This document shows, piece by piece, positions 23,377 to 35,129 of a stretch of 64,000 nucleotides of DNA. Source of the stretch: Apoderus coryli (Eukaryota > Arthropoda > Insecta > Coleoptera > Attelabidae); assembly GCA_911728435.2 (NCBI GenBank), contig OU452214.1, positions 8,682,105 to 8,746,104 on the forward strand, read 5' to 3'. The translations under genes were made by a program, and so were the position numbers. Under the pieces are notes generated by a model that was not told the DNA's origin, made no database searches, and was given only the letters and a program-made list of their open reading frames with translations. Position 1 is the first letter of the stretch, and every line of letters starts with the position of its first letter.

Positions 23377-24844
23377 ATATATTATACATATACATACATA
23401 TTTGGCAATAGCGACTTAAATGTGCAAATCAAAGCAAAAAATTCTAATAATAAATTGGTAAAACCTCATGTAAAATTAAGAATTTTGCGAAATCTTTAAA
23501 AAAATATAGTGTGATATTAATAATACAATTTTAGCTCTTGAAAATAAATAATAAGGAACATATCTATTAGATTTTACCATGCTATAAAACTAACAACCCC
23601 AGTTTCTATACAGAGTTAGTATAAGAAACTCTAATCAAACTATATTTGGCATTCTTGATCATGGAAAATTAAAGATACATGATTTTTCAACGTATTTTGG
23701 TGAACAACATTCTTTTTGCCATAACTCTGAAACGAATAAAGATTTTGATGTGCGGTTTTGGACTTTTTTGTTGGACATTCAATTTACTTTTCATTTTTGA
23801 TAAAATATTTGTATAATTCCATTTAAGTTTTTAAAGAAAAATCAAATAAACCATAGGCGTTGCAAATAGCGCCATCTAGCGGAGCCCCAAAAACAATTAT
23901 GATTTTAAATATTTTTTTTTCTTCATCAGCAAGGCTTCAGTTCTTAAACGAAAATTAGATTGATAAATTCGGTTTAGCCAAACCAAAGTTATAGACATTA
24001 TCATAGGTAAAATTTCGTCCTTCCCTGCTGCCTTTATTTCTAGCCGCACAATAGAAAATGATACACCAAAAAGATGCCGAATCTCAGTAGCAGTAATGTG
24101 GTAGTATTGTTTTTCTAACTTATATTACGAAATTTTCAATAAAAATGCATTTTTCGCATTACTGTATCTATTACGCCCCCTAGCGGTATAGTTAGGAACT
24201 AAAAAACTATGTCCAGCGATTTCCCATTGTCGATTTCCCTAAAAGAATTTTTTTCCCATTGTCCTACGACTATTATTTCCTGAGATATGCTACCTGTCCA
24301 CCCTTAATGGAATTCCCGGTATAATAACAATTATTTAGTTTTTATCAAAGACCTTAATAATACAGGAGACCCCATTGTTTACGTTTTCAGGGTTAGCAAA
24401 CATCGTTCCTTGCTTTATTTATCCTAATACAAGCATTGCCAGACTTACAAATGTATTTGAAATATCTTTAAATTTTTGTCACAACAAATAAAAAATGAAC
24501 GATGTAAATAATTATTTGTAACTAGGATGTTAATAAAAATTTTTATTACTATACTTAGGTTATAAATTAGTTCATTTTAAGATTAAATTGTATAAAACGG
24601 GATAATTATTTTATTTTAGGAATTATTCTCATAGTAAAATAAAAGCGCACTACGGCAACATCGTTTACAACTTTACGCTTCTTGTACGACAGATAACGGC
24701 GTTATGAATGAAATTATAATTTGCGACGTTGACGTTGAGAAACACTCATGTCATTATCGCTTTCCATCGTTTTTTGAAGTATTTTCCTGTTTTGCGATAT
24801 TCTTGTGTGTGTTTTTTTAAACTTTAAATATTTATTGAATAACT
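23377..24844. other. non-coding stretch upstream of THAP locus 1
   Basis: No ORF or repeat pair that I can name. The last 200 bp before 24845 presumably held the promoter and 5' UTR of the THAP locus, but no motif is certain. Confidence 0.4.
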
Positions 24845-26212
24845 ATGGTTCGTGGTTGTGTAGTTTGTGGAAAAGTGGATAGTTTATTTCCAGATTTAAC
24901 TTTTCACAGGTAAGTGTGGTTATGTTTGGAAATTTGTTTGTGTTTAGTGTTAGTTTACACAGTGGCGGGGTTTGTTTGATATGATAAATTTGTTACATTT
25001 TGAATTTTTATTTCTATTAAATTATTAGTAACAAAAGCAAACAGATACTTTCTGAAAATAATGTTGGTTCATTTACGCCCAACAATGTAACCGTTTAGTA
25101 ATTCAAAGCAGCATTAAAGAAGTAAGTGGTAAATCTACGTAGGATATTACCTCCCTAGCTCTGGAGTATAAGGCTGATTATAGCCTTTTTACATTAGGTA
25201 CTTATATTGTATTTTTTAAATTAGGTTTCCTCAGGAACCGGAAAAACGAAAACTCTGGTTTTCTTTAGTTGGCATTGCTAAAGGACCACTTTTGCCAAAA
25301 AATCCATGGTTATGCTCGGATCATTTTTTCCCAGAGGATCTGGTAACGAAATCTAAGGGAGCATGATTCGTTAGAAAGGGTGCAAATCTTCGACGGTGTG
25401 AAGGTGTTTTATTTTTGGATGATGCATCCACTAGGTAAAAAATATTTATAATTATATTTATTATATTATAATAATAATTTATATTCTTCTAGCTCTGACT
25501 CAACCACAAATGTTAGGTCTGTGGACTCATCTGTTTTTGGAACACCTCCAATACCGAAAGAATATCCTAAGTAAGTTCTGTTATTATTAATTTTTGGATG
25601 AAATTAAACTAGCTAAGTAGGTATGTGCATTAACCGCATTTATATCCATTTTTAGGATTGCTCAGCTATTAGAAAAAACTATTATAGAGTCCACTGTTTC
25701 AACCGCTAATATGGGGTCCCTAATCAAAAGGTATCCTTTAGAAAGGTTTTTTAATATTTTGATATATTGAATTAATACATATTTTAGGTCTGAAAGTATA
25801 ATTGTTGAATCTATACCTGGCACCTCCACAGCCAGTTTCATTAGAAGCCAACAAGGGTTCAACCAGTTCTGTGACAGAAACTGCATCAGAAACAGGAGAA
25901 TCCCATTCTGATATAATTGAAGCCCCTGTAGCTAGTGCAAAAATTGGAAGTAAAAAGAGGTAGGTATTACACCAACATGTTTCAGAAGCGGGTGATATAA
26001 AAGGGGCTGAAGCTAAATGTTGGTATATTTGGTACATTATTCAAATTTACATTTTACCGTTATGAAATTTTGATATTTGTTCATAAAAAGCTCTTTTTTT
26101 AGTATAATTTACCAGGGGCTTGATATTTTTTAGGAAAAGGCGTTATCCTGGTGATATGGATAGTAGTGACTTTTCAACCCCTACTAAGAGAAGAAAAAAT
26201 ATAGGAATTTAA
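24845..26212 (+). pseudogene. THAP-domain gene, six exons, degenerate
   Basis: Exons 24845-24909, 25225-25432, 25493-25570, 25656-25730, 25788-25959 and 26134-26212 all join in phase 2. Exons 1-2 give a C2CH THAP domain: CVVC near the N-terminus, FPQEPEKRKLWFSLV, then CSDHF and FPEDLV. A TGA at 25364-25366 interrupts exon 2; the frame continues after it as FVRKGANLRRCEGVLFLD to a donor. Exon 5 also needs one frameshift after SIPGT to read PPQPVSLEANKG and GESHSDIIEAP. The last exon reads RRYPGDMDSSDFSTPTKRRK and stops. THAP domains bind DNA and occur in P-element transposases and their domesticated relatives. An in-frame stop plus a frameshift argue for a pseudogene. Confidence 0.75.
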
Positions 26213-26282
26213 AAAAATAAAATAACGTGCCAAAATCAAGTTAGACGACTTAAAATCATTAAAAGATCTATTGATAGTTTTA

Positions 26283-26613
26283 AGGAACAAATCACAGATA
26301 CCGTGAAGCTGGCGAAAAAATCAGAGGTGACTTTTATCATGGGCGATTTTAATGCCAAAGTAGGAAGTACACCACGAGAGGATATTACCGGTATATACGG
26401 ATTAGGTACAGCAAACGATAGAGGAGACCGGCTAGTTCAGTTCTGCCAGGAACATGATTTCATTGTCTCAAACACCTTTTTTAAACTTCCAAATAGAAGG
26501 CTCTATACGTGGACCTCTAGCGCCCATACCCCTGAGAGAATTATTCGCAATCAAATAGACTTCATACTTATTAAAAAGTGATACAGAAACTGCATAAAGT
26601 CTGCAAAAACATA
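26283..26613 (+). mobile_element. RTE-like endonuclease-only fragment
   Basis: Reads EQITDTVKLAKKSEVTFIMG then DFNAKVG, GLGTANDRGDRLVQFC, RLYTWTSSAHTPERIIRN and QIDFILIKK. After a TGA it continues YRNCIKSAKT in the same frame. This is an internal part of an RTE-type AP endonuclease. Both ends are missing, including the 3' tail that target-primed insertion should leave. It starts within about 70 bp of the THAP locus stop, right after a stretch readable as a THAP-type coiled coil (QNQVRRLKIIKRSIDS). Confidence 0.75.
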
Positions 26614-27427
26614 ATTAATTTGTATGTTCATAGTAATTATTATGTATTATCATTGTGTATAATTTAATATATGTAGCTAAAAATAAACTATTGAGAATAA
26701 TGTGTCTTTTTTTATTTCCTGACTTCCTATTTGTAATGCATAAAATGATTTTAAAATTAGATTATCTTCAAATTATACATAAATATATTAATTTAAGTAT
26801 CGTTTTTTCGATATACGAAATGAAGGTTTTTCAGCTATATCAAGAAATACCTACCTACTACAAAGAAAGATTAACAGACTTTCTTAGTGAATACATACTA
26901 ATATTTAAATTATTTTACTGAAAAACTCATTCCAATTAAATATCGACTAAATTTCAGTTTCAAAATAAGTTGAATAGCGGTTAAATTCTCGGCACGTTGG
27001 CTTTTTAATGTAGGCTATTAATTATATATTATGTATTGTATACATAGTTCAAAAGCAGTCAGCGATCAGTACGCCACTGGCTGCAGAACGCATAGCGGAG
27101 ATTACAACGTTGCCAATGAGCAACTTGAAGGCGACAAGGATAAGTCTTTCTCTCTCTTACACATTACTTGTTTACAAGTAATGTTGGCTCGTGTTTGAAA
27201 GCACGTTATCAATGAAATATTTTGTCTCCTGTGTTACTAAGGTCTTTGGTTTTTATACAATATCGCTGATCGATTAAACGTCTATATAAAATTCATATTA
27301 TTACAAATATATCTTTTCTATTTTTTTATGTGCTAAAATATTGTGTTTGATACCTATGTTTTAATTTATTAAATACTTAGTTAAATAGGTATATGTAATT
27401 TTGTACTATTTCAATTTATTTTTCTTT
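26614..27427. other. no gene seen
   Basis: AT-rich sequence with no convincing ORF, RNA gene or paired repeat. A moderately GC-rich patch near 27060-27170 remains unassigned. Confidence 0.35.
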
Positions 27428-29159
27428 CACAGTAAAAAATATCGACATGGTGAAAATCATTTCTGCAGTGGTAAATAAAAGTAGTGTTAAATTTAACACT
27501 CGGATCAATATAATTTACCACAATTTTACACTCATATGGGACCAAAGTTGTGGTATAAAAGTTGCATGTGAATTCAACTCTCTTAAAAGTTAATTTTGTC
27601 GAACGGGTGTTATTTTATTATAAGTTTACACTCTATGGTAAAAATTAAATACAATAACACGATATCAGCGTACAATAAACCCCTCTAAAAAGTTGTTTGA
27701 ACACACCGAGTCTAAAATTTGCTTTATAATTGTTGTTTTTTACACGACAAACACACACAAGGTACAGAGTTCAATCTTGAATGCCGGCAGGTCACATGTC
27801 ATTTCATATTTTGATTTAATTCGGGGATTTTTCGGCTTTTTGCTCTTACATTTTACGTTGTGACTTACTGAATAATAGAATAGAATTATGTCACTAATAT
27901 TTAAACTATATAATATAAAAATAAAGCAAAGTTCTGCAAAGTGCCAAATGAGAGTGGGTGTTATCAGGATCTGGTTAAATTGGGTAAGTACCTACATACT
28001 GAAATTAATAGAAACAGCTAGGTAAGTAAGTAGATTTTTAACAAAGTACTTAGGTATTATAGGATTGGTACAGATTTCTGTTCCTTGTAGCTTTTAAATA
28101 ATTCTAACAATAATAATAATAACCGATTGCAGATTTTTACCTTATACTCTTGAAGTTTAGGATATCCCAATGGTGAACAATGAAATTATGTTTAGTATTA
28201 ATATTAGTATATTGCTATTTAAACCATTATAGTATATGTACCATTAAGGTGTCATTTTGTTCAACTAAATAGTTATAATAATAACAAGTAGATGAGTAGT
28301 ACCTATATTAGGCGTATTAATTAACGATAGATAATACTTGAGATTTTCAATCTTTTATATTGTTACAAAGCATATTTTTGTTTAGTGTTTATGGTTAATA
28401 TACTACATTGTTAAACCATAGCAGGTTATGTACTATATCGTTGATTGAAATATTTAATAATTATTTAAATATTTCAATCAACGACTATATTAAGGTTGCC
28501 ATTTTGTCCAAATAGTTTGAATTATAATTTGTTTTATAAATAATAAATCGTATATTCAACATTGTCATTATTCATTCAGAAACCTTTTCCAAGTGATTTG
28601 AAAAATGTAAGTATATTATATTAGGGGCTGGTACTTTCGGCTTTCATTAAGTCATTCAATCATGTATCAAACTAAGCGAAGGTTTATAATGGCAAACATC
28701 TTGCACAATTTTAACATAAAATTTCAAATGCCTGGTTATTTTGATAGATAATGATAAATGACGTAAACGAGTGGAAAGTATATACTAACCATGGGTAGAA
28801 ATTGTTACACCCGCTATAGCAAAATCACACCCAAACGGAATGAAATTCACACTATAATAATATGATATTTACAATAATTAGGCGTAAATTACAATTAAAA
28901 GGTGGTTTACTTACAAGTCTCATTGTTTATTTTACACCATTGAGTGTAAATATTAACACTGTAATTTAGTTAATTTACACGCGATAGTGTAAATGTACCT
29001 ATCAATGAATTAAAAGAATAACACTCATCAGATATAAAAAAAAACATTTCAAAATTATCATTTTTACCAGATTTAATGATTGGTTAATATACCCGATTGC
29101 GTGTGGTCCTATATGTACCACCATTGAGTGTTAAATTTAACACGCAATTTTTTACTGTG
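27428..29159. mobile_element. 1.7 kb non-autonomous TIR element with palindromic subterminal motif
   Basis: CACAGTAAAAAAT at 27428 returns inverted at 29147-29159. The palindrome GTGTTAAATTTAACACT follows each end, with about 40 extra bases on the left. Related GTGTAAATATTAACACT-like sites recur inside (about 28945). No transposase. TTT on both sides could be a 3-bp duplication but is weak. The superfamily is not assigned. Confidence 0.65.
28434..28492. repeat. short palindrome inside the TIR element
   Basis: ATCGTTGATTGAAATATTTA and its inverse flank a short centre TAATTATT, giving arms of about 24 bp with hardly a mismatch. Confidence 0.7.
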
Positions 29160-30301
29160 TTTGTATATCTTTGTTACATTTTTTTTGTTAAAAATCAAAC
29201 ATCCCTAATTTTGTGTAAAATAAATAAAAAAAAAGCTTTTATGTACCAATGGTTTTAATTTAAAAATTATCTACTTAATTTAAATAACAACGAATATACA
29301 ATTTTTACCGCCCTCGTAAGAATAATTTTTAATACATGCATGCATAGATGCCATCGTATTATGCTTTTTCGCTTATCTATTCTTGCATGTATCGATAAGC
29401 GGTATCTCTCACAGATCTAGAAACTCCTTCCTAGATCTGTGGTATCTCTCTATAAATGCAAAACAAAGGGTGCCGAAAAGAGTGCTTATACTATCCCTTA
29501 TATTTACGGTGTCGCTAATATGGAATATTTCTTAAAAATTTAAAAAGAAACAAGCTGGTATATATGAAATATAAATATCCCGCCTGTTAATGCGGTTGAA
29601 GTCAGTAGCCGCGGGTAGCGCTGCTAAACACTCCTTATTTAAATCCACGTACTCTCTTTTTTACTAGCTTCTCTAACCAATAACGTCTTGTTAGTGGAAA
29701 GTGGTATACTTAACAATACAACAAACGCAGGATACGTAAATGTCTGTTTGTGCCGAACCATAGAAATCTTATATTATATATGTACTCTAGAATGCTAATT
29801 AAATCCAGCCGAATACCAAAAAGTGTAACGGGTATGCAGAGTTTTCACGAACTACGCATGCCCCTCAGTAACTTATTTTCAGTACAGAGCTGCCATATTT
29901 AAAACTATTTTGTCGTTCGCCTTACAGAATTTATGCGACATATCTGTTTTATAAATAAATACATATGTTGCGTCATACGAAACTGCTTGACAAAATCAAA
30001 TAATTAAATGTTATCGGTAAAATTGCATACTGTTTAGTTTTCAGCAATATGAACGAAACATTTTTTTCCAAATCTTATTAAATTTAGGAGATTTCGCAAC
30101 AGCGTCTGTTTTTGCAAATGACGTTTCTCGTAGTGGGAATATCTGTCAGAGTCGGCTTCACAACAATTCAGATAGGTTTTATAATTGAGTTATGGTTTTA
30201 TTCGTGGTATATTTTAATTGTTGATAGATATACCTATTTGTGATTAAAATTGTTTTTAATATTTGTTATTTTGGTTTGGTAGTTCGTTTATTTAACAAAC
30301 A
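29160..30301. other. no gene seen
   Basis: Non-coding. A 13-bp palindrome (CACAGATCTAG, inverse CTAGATCTGTG) lies at about 29409-29442. The end presumably served as promoter of THAP locus 2. Confidence 0.35.
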
Positions 30302-30804
30302 ATGAGGTGTATAGTGTTGTGGTGTAAAAATGAAGGTCTCATTCCTGGTGTTAAATATTTTCAGTAAGTTATTGTTTCGGGTTTCTAACAGTCTCAGTTT
30401 GAGTCAATATGATACCATTGACATGATACTCATTTTTAGCTTGACAAAAAAAAGTCATGATGTTTGGATGCGGGCATTGGGATCCTAGTAAAGAAAATGT
30501 ATGTGAAGGGCTATTTGCATGCTAAACGACATGCGAAGACAGTGACATTAAGGATAGTTTCTTAGGGCTTGAATTATAGCGTTCTATAGTCCAATACCGA
30601 GCAAAAGCATCAAAAAATTGAAATTGGATGCGGGCATTGGGATCCTAGTACAGAAAATGTGATGGGAATGTCATATGCAGTAAGCATTTCGCTGCAGAAT
30701 ATATCATTTGTAGAGAAGACGGCAAGAGGATCACCCTCGTACCCGATGCAGTTCCCAAACTTTTGTTGAAAAGAAGAGATTATGTAAATGAGAGTGGAAG
30801 TTAA
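30302..30804 (+). pseudogene. THAP-domain locus 2 with internal duplication
   Basis: Exon 1 (30302-30363) reads MRCIVLWCKNEGLIPGVKYF and ends CA|GTAAGT. Exon 2 starts at 30440 after TTTTTAG and continues HLTKKSHDVWMRALGS to a stop at 30486. A 37-bp piece (30464-30500) is repeated at 30624-30660. The second half then gives the rest of the domain: CSKHF (Cys 30676, His 30685), EDGKRITL and PDAVPKLLL, ending TAA at 30802. A THAP domain needs C-x2-4-C, W, C-x2-H and AVPT, and each is seen, but split by the duplication and stops. A possible third exon (30955-31081) ends at GTAAGA. Confidence 0.7.
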
Positions 30805-31563
30805 ATTCTTAATCGTTTGATATCAAGACACTGTTTACTTAAAAGCAGTCTGTCAAAAATGCATGATATGTATGTCAAGAATATATTTCCTACGTTGTGT
30901 AGGTATACAAAGTTCGTTTGAATTCTGTTGTTAAACTGGAATATACTTAATTATAGAATCCTCCATGAAATTGCTGAGAATACAAGTTCTACCAACCATG
31001 TTTTGTCACAAAATACTATTGCGAGTAGTACACGAAAAATATTTGTGAAGTCACTGTTTCTTCTTTGAAGGCTGTAGAGAGGTAAGACGCCTAACGTGGT
31101 TGTATAAACAAACAAATATTATATAATAATAAAATAAATAATTAGAATGCTCAAGTCTTTAAGATATTTTCCAGTATTAGAATTTTTACTTATTTCTCGT
31201 TTCTGCTTAGATTTATTATTATTGGGTTGTACCTGTTAGACAATAAAGTATTTAGATATTTAATGTAATTTTTTATTTCTTAAATTCCTTTATTCCATTT
31301 TTTTATTTGAATTTTACCAAATGGTAAAATTTAATTTTAAATATACCTATAACAGTAATATTACATTTAATCAAAGCCGGTCCTGTTGAAAAATAAGTTA
31401 CTGGTGATCATGCGCATTATGGACAGCTCCACACTTTTGGTTACATTTTTGTACTACGGGATTATCATTCTAGAGTATATATATATATATATTATAATCT
31501 ATATCGACCGTACTATACAATAGTGAATTTGTATTATCAGGAATAGCAATAGCCAATCACCCT

Positions 31564-32235
31564 ATGAGCCAGAAATATAATACTGTTTTGGCAATGAGAA
31601 ATCGCGTCACTTGTATTTCCGACAATACATTTTTGAAACAGAACTTGGATAAGTTATTTCAAATTTTCCTAAACAATGGTTATCCTCGAAAACTGTTGCG
31701 TCGGCTTATTTACAACACCAGTTATTTTGATGGTCCAACGGAAGATCGAGCTCCGAATCAATGTAAATATAAAAAATTACCGTATGTTGAAGGTCTGACT
31801 AATAATATTGTAAAACATTTCAAAGAATTTAATAACATAAAAATCGCCAAGTACAACACCCTAACAATTAATAATTTGTTCACTAAACTCAAAGATAAAA
31901 CCCCTTTAATGGACAATAGTGGGTTGGTTTATAAAATTCCATGCAGCAATTGTGAAAGTTGCTACATTGGTCAGACTTCTCAAACGTTAAAAAGAAGGAT
32001 CGTACAACATAAGAGTGATACGAGAATTGGAAAACGGTCCTGTGCCTTGACAAATCATTGCCTAAACCTAGATCATAACTTCGATTATACGAATTCCACC
32101 ATCTTAGATTTTGAGAAGAATTTAACTAAACGCTTGTTTTTGGAAATGACCCATATTAACGGTACCAATAATACTATAAACGCTAACTCTGACATTAGCC
32201 AGCTAAGCATAATTTACTCCAACTTACTTAACTGA
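31564..32235 (+). CDS. Penelope-like element, RT C-terminus plus GIY-YIG endonuclease
   Basis: Open for 223 residues. The N-terminal 60 residues (SQKYNTVLAMRNRV, then LFQIFLNNGYPRKLLRRLIY) match the region following the RT domain in Penelope-like proteins. Residues about 120-155 carry a GIY-YIG nuclease: LVYKIPCSNCESCYIGQTSQ, then the arginine-rich LKRRIVQHKSD, preceded by the CxxC pair typical of this group. The nuclease would nick target DNA. The RT palm with catalytic aspartates is absent, so it cannot be autonomous. The ATG at 31564 is probably internal to the original ORF. Confidence 0.8.
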   Translation: MSQKYNTVLAMRNRVTCISDNTFLKQNLDKLFQIFLNNGYPRKLLRRLIYNTSYFDGPTEDRAPNQCKYKKLPYVEGLTNNIVKHFKEFNNIKIAKYNTLTINNLFTKLKDKTPLMDNSGLVYKIPCSNCESCYIGQTSQTLKRRIVQHKSDTRIGKRSCALTNHCLNLDHNFDYTNSTILDFEKNLTKRLFLEMTHINGTNNTINANSDISQLSIIYSNLLN

Positions 32236-32550
32236 ACAACTCTCCCTCGTATATTTAATAGACGAGAGACAATATAGGTAAATAGTACGGTAGTTAGAAA
32301 ATTTTTTAAGACTTTTTTTTTTTTTTCCCTTTCAATATCGGAAATTTTTGTACCTAACTAGGATAATGCACTTCACAAAATTTTTATTAGATTTTAACTG
32401 TGTATGTGAACGAAATTTCTGTTGATTTTATATATTTATTCGTTTTCATGTTTTCTGTTGACGTTTTTTGGTTAGTGTAATTAACTCTGATGTAAGTTTG
32501 TTTTTTTTTTTCTTTTTAAATGTATGTGTAATTTAAGAATACTTTGTAGC

Positions 32551-32598
32551 TTTGCCTCCTGATGAAGTCACTGATAGTTGACGAAATATAGAGGATTT
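32551..32598 (+). ncRNA. hammerhead-like motif 3' of Penelope-like ORF
   Basis: CCUC, CUGAUGA (32559-32565), extra A, stem II GUCA/UGAC, GAAA (32583-32586), palindromic AUAU, A at the cleavage site, then GAGG, which pairs perfectly with CCUC to form a 4-bp stem I. Location 3' of the GIY-YIG ORF agrees with the known association of small hammerheads with Penelope-like elements. Confidence 0.7.
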
Positions 32599-32987
32599 TT
32601 GGATAAATGAGTTTTCATTGACCTTAATAATAATTACAGACCGCTATTCCTGATAATACAAATTCACTATTATATATATATATATATATAATACATTGAG
32701 ATATAAGGAGTCGCTATAAGCATTATTTTACATTGTACACAAACGGGTGCATTGGGTGGGGCGTAATCGTATACCAATATGGCGGATTCTCCAGAGCCGC
32801 ATTAACTATTTTTGTTGACGTTTTTGCTTTTAATTTGCAGCTTGGGTTTATACTTTATTTTGAAATATTATGCAGTGTACAAAATACTTAAACATAGGTA
32901 ATTATTGATATTTGATACCTAAATACAGGAATAAAAGACGTTAGTACTTTATAAATTATATATTAGTACCCCTTAAACAAAACAATT

Positions 32988-33865
32988 TTATTTAAATGTT
33001 GGGCTATGCTTATCCACTTTATTTTTACTTAAATAATACATCCTGGTTTTAACATATTTAGTCGCAATAGATTTCATCAGTAAATGTATATGGTTATCAA
33101 ACACTGATTGATCAAAACCGTGCACAACTAAATTAGGAAAAATATTACTATTTACAAATTCCTTTAAAACAAGGTTTATTATGAATCCTGCGGACAACTT
33201 TGCATTAGTAGCTACTATACGATTTTTTATGATCTTTTCGGATTGGAAGCAAACGTCTAAACCATCTTTTGAAGGAATTTGTAAATCCTTTTTTGCCTTC
33301 ATTTTAATAAATACATAATACACTTATTAATGCATCTCGACATTCTCTGCAAATAATTTGCTTCTTTAAACTAAAAACAACAAATCCAGCAATATAAACA
33401 ATAATGAATTTCGAAAATTCAGAAAATGGTCCAGGAAGATAATCATGATCTGGATAAATTAGATTTGTGTACATTTCTCGTCGGTATCCAATTAATTCGA
33501 GACACATTCTGTGCAGATATGTCTACGAGCAGGATCTTTAGGAAATCTAAAAACCAGAATATGTTTTTAACACACATTTAGGGGTCTTTTTTGCTAGAAA
33601 GTGATGAAAAAGTAGAGAGTTTGAGAGTAGAAATCAAGTAAAAGAATTTGTAAAAAAAAATAAACTACAATGCACGTGTCAATTGTTCAGTGCAGAAAGA
33701 AGAATGCTATAATAATGTGTTTTAATAAGTTCGCCTAAAAAAACCCTAAATACGTCCATGTACAATGTTTACAATATTTGGTATATACCTATGAAACGTT
33801 ATTCCTGATATTTTCTGGTCGATTTCACTTCTACTACTGCAACTACGCACAGCACAGGACGCCAT
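32988..33865 (-). pseudogene. internally deleted P-element/THAP9-like transposase
   Basis: Exon 1 (33865-33789) encodes MASCAVRSCSSRSEIDQKIS plus GITFH and ends AG|GTATAT. Exon 2 begins at 33546 after TTTTTAG with FPKDPARRHICTEC and, after a frame change, INWIPTRN, the middle of a THAP domain. It then runs into a C-terminal P-transposase block (33507-33304: FIIVYIAGFVVFSLKKQIIC, CRDALIS; then 33323-32988: DLQIPSKDGLDVC, LLMKSIATKYVKTRMYYLSK). The catalytic core is missing between the two, and frameshifts are needed near 33530 and 33310. This is how an internally deleted P-like element would look. A 17-bp direct repeat (CGTATACCAATATGGCG) lies at about 32769 and 33976. Confidence 0.7.
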
Positions 33866-35129
33866 TATAGTATATTATCAAATAACCGTCCAAAAAAACA
33901 CGAAAAACTTAAGTAAACTTGTAAAATACTCGTAAATAACACTATAAACTTGAAAGCACGACAAATGATAGATGTCGTATACCAATATGGCGTACCTGCA
34001 CCCGCTTTTGGCCACGTTAGAGCGTCTCCCTCCACCTCAATGATATAATATAAGTTTACTGTGGTGCGAACTGCTAATATAGTAGCGCGACATGTTCTAC
34101 CCTTGACAGTGGCGTATCGTCTTAAAAGATGCCAACAAAATAGTAAAAAAAAGATTGTATACAAATGTTTACGAATCGTGACTACCAGTTTTCAATGTGT
34201 ATTTTTTCATTTAATATAAAACAAATATAAGTACCTAGATTATTTTAATAATATATTATTTTAATAAAGCTATTTTGTGGACTTTCATTTCAAACATTAA
34301 CAATCAATTTCACGTTATTTTTATAAAAGTGTTTCCAGATTTATGTTTATCTACTATTCCAGTAAAAAACGCTATGTGGCAACACAAATGTAGCAAAAAT
34401 GCGCTATGTATATACGTTCAGCAAAAAAATTAAAGTTTCTTTTATAAACCTCTATTTAAAGTCAATATAAATTATCGTATTGGATAAATAAAATATTTTT
34501 ACGTACTCATAAATATGTTTCTGTAACTTTTTGCTCATGCAAGAAATAATAAACACTTATTTATGCTTCCTGAAAGATTAGTAAAACTGCACATAGTGGA
34601 ATTTGGAAGCGCCACGAGGATTTGTTGAATTTTATTTTAATTTAGGTATAACTATCTAACCTGTAACTGTGCATAGATTTAGTTCTTTGTACAATTCTAC
34701 GTTTTGTTCTGCTATCCGTGCAGTAGCAGAGCTCTGATGAAGCTGCAACAGGAAAGAAAAAATAATAAAATTCGAAAATAAATTATCTGTAACATAGGCA
34801 AATCTTCGACGCTTTGTTCTCCTGTCCGCGCTTGTTCCTGAGTTGTCGAGTTGGTTTTCTAAACTAAAATGAAAAGTGCGGTACGTTAGGAAGACCCATA
34901 CTTATCTGGTACCTCTATAATTCTTTAAAGAAAGCAATTACAATAATGACAGCAAGATGTTTGTGACGACATCTGGTGTGAGCAGGCAATATGCCCGGTA
35001 AAACACAGTTCACAAACAATAGCCGGACTAGAATTAACAATTCCATTAAATCCTAATGCCCACACTAAATACGCCCGAATTCCCTGGTGGGAGGTTTTAT
35101 TTATGGCTTGCTTGTTATATAAGCTTTAT
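33866..35129. other. no gene seen; dispersed repeat copy
   Basis: A segment at about 34610-34725 (TAACTATCTAACCTGTAACT, CTACGTTTTGTTCTGCTA) recurs at about 38960-39045 in diverged form. Otherwise non-coding. Confidence 0.45.

Larger units (their letters stand above)
31522..32672 (+). mobile_element. 5'-truncated Penelope-like element in inverted repeats
   Basis: ATAGTGAATTTGTATTATCA followed by GGAATAG at about 31524-31550 returns inverted at 32646-32672, bounded on both sides by (TA)n runs. Between them lie the C-terminal part of a Penelope-like protein and a hammerhead-like motif. The RT core is missing, so the element is truncated. Confidence 0.8.

Noticed and set aside
25364..25366. TGA as a selenocysteine codon in the THAP exon
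   Set aside because: The domain has no selenoprotein relatives that I know, a second defect (frameshift) is present, and CGA to TGA is the simpler change.
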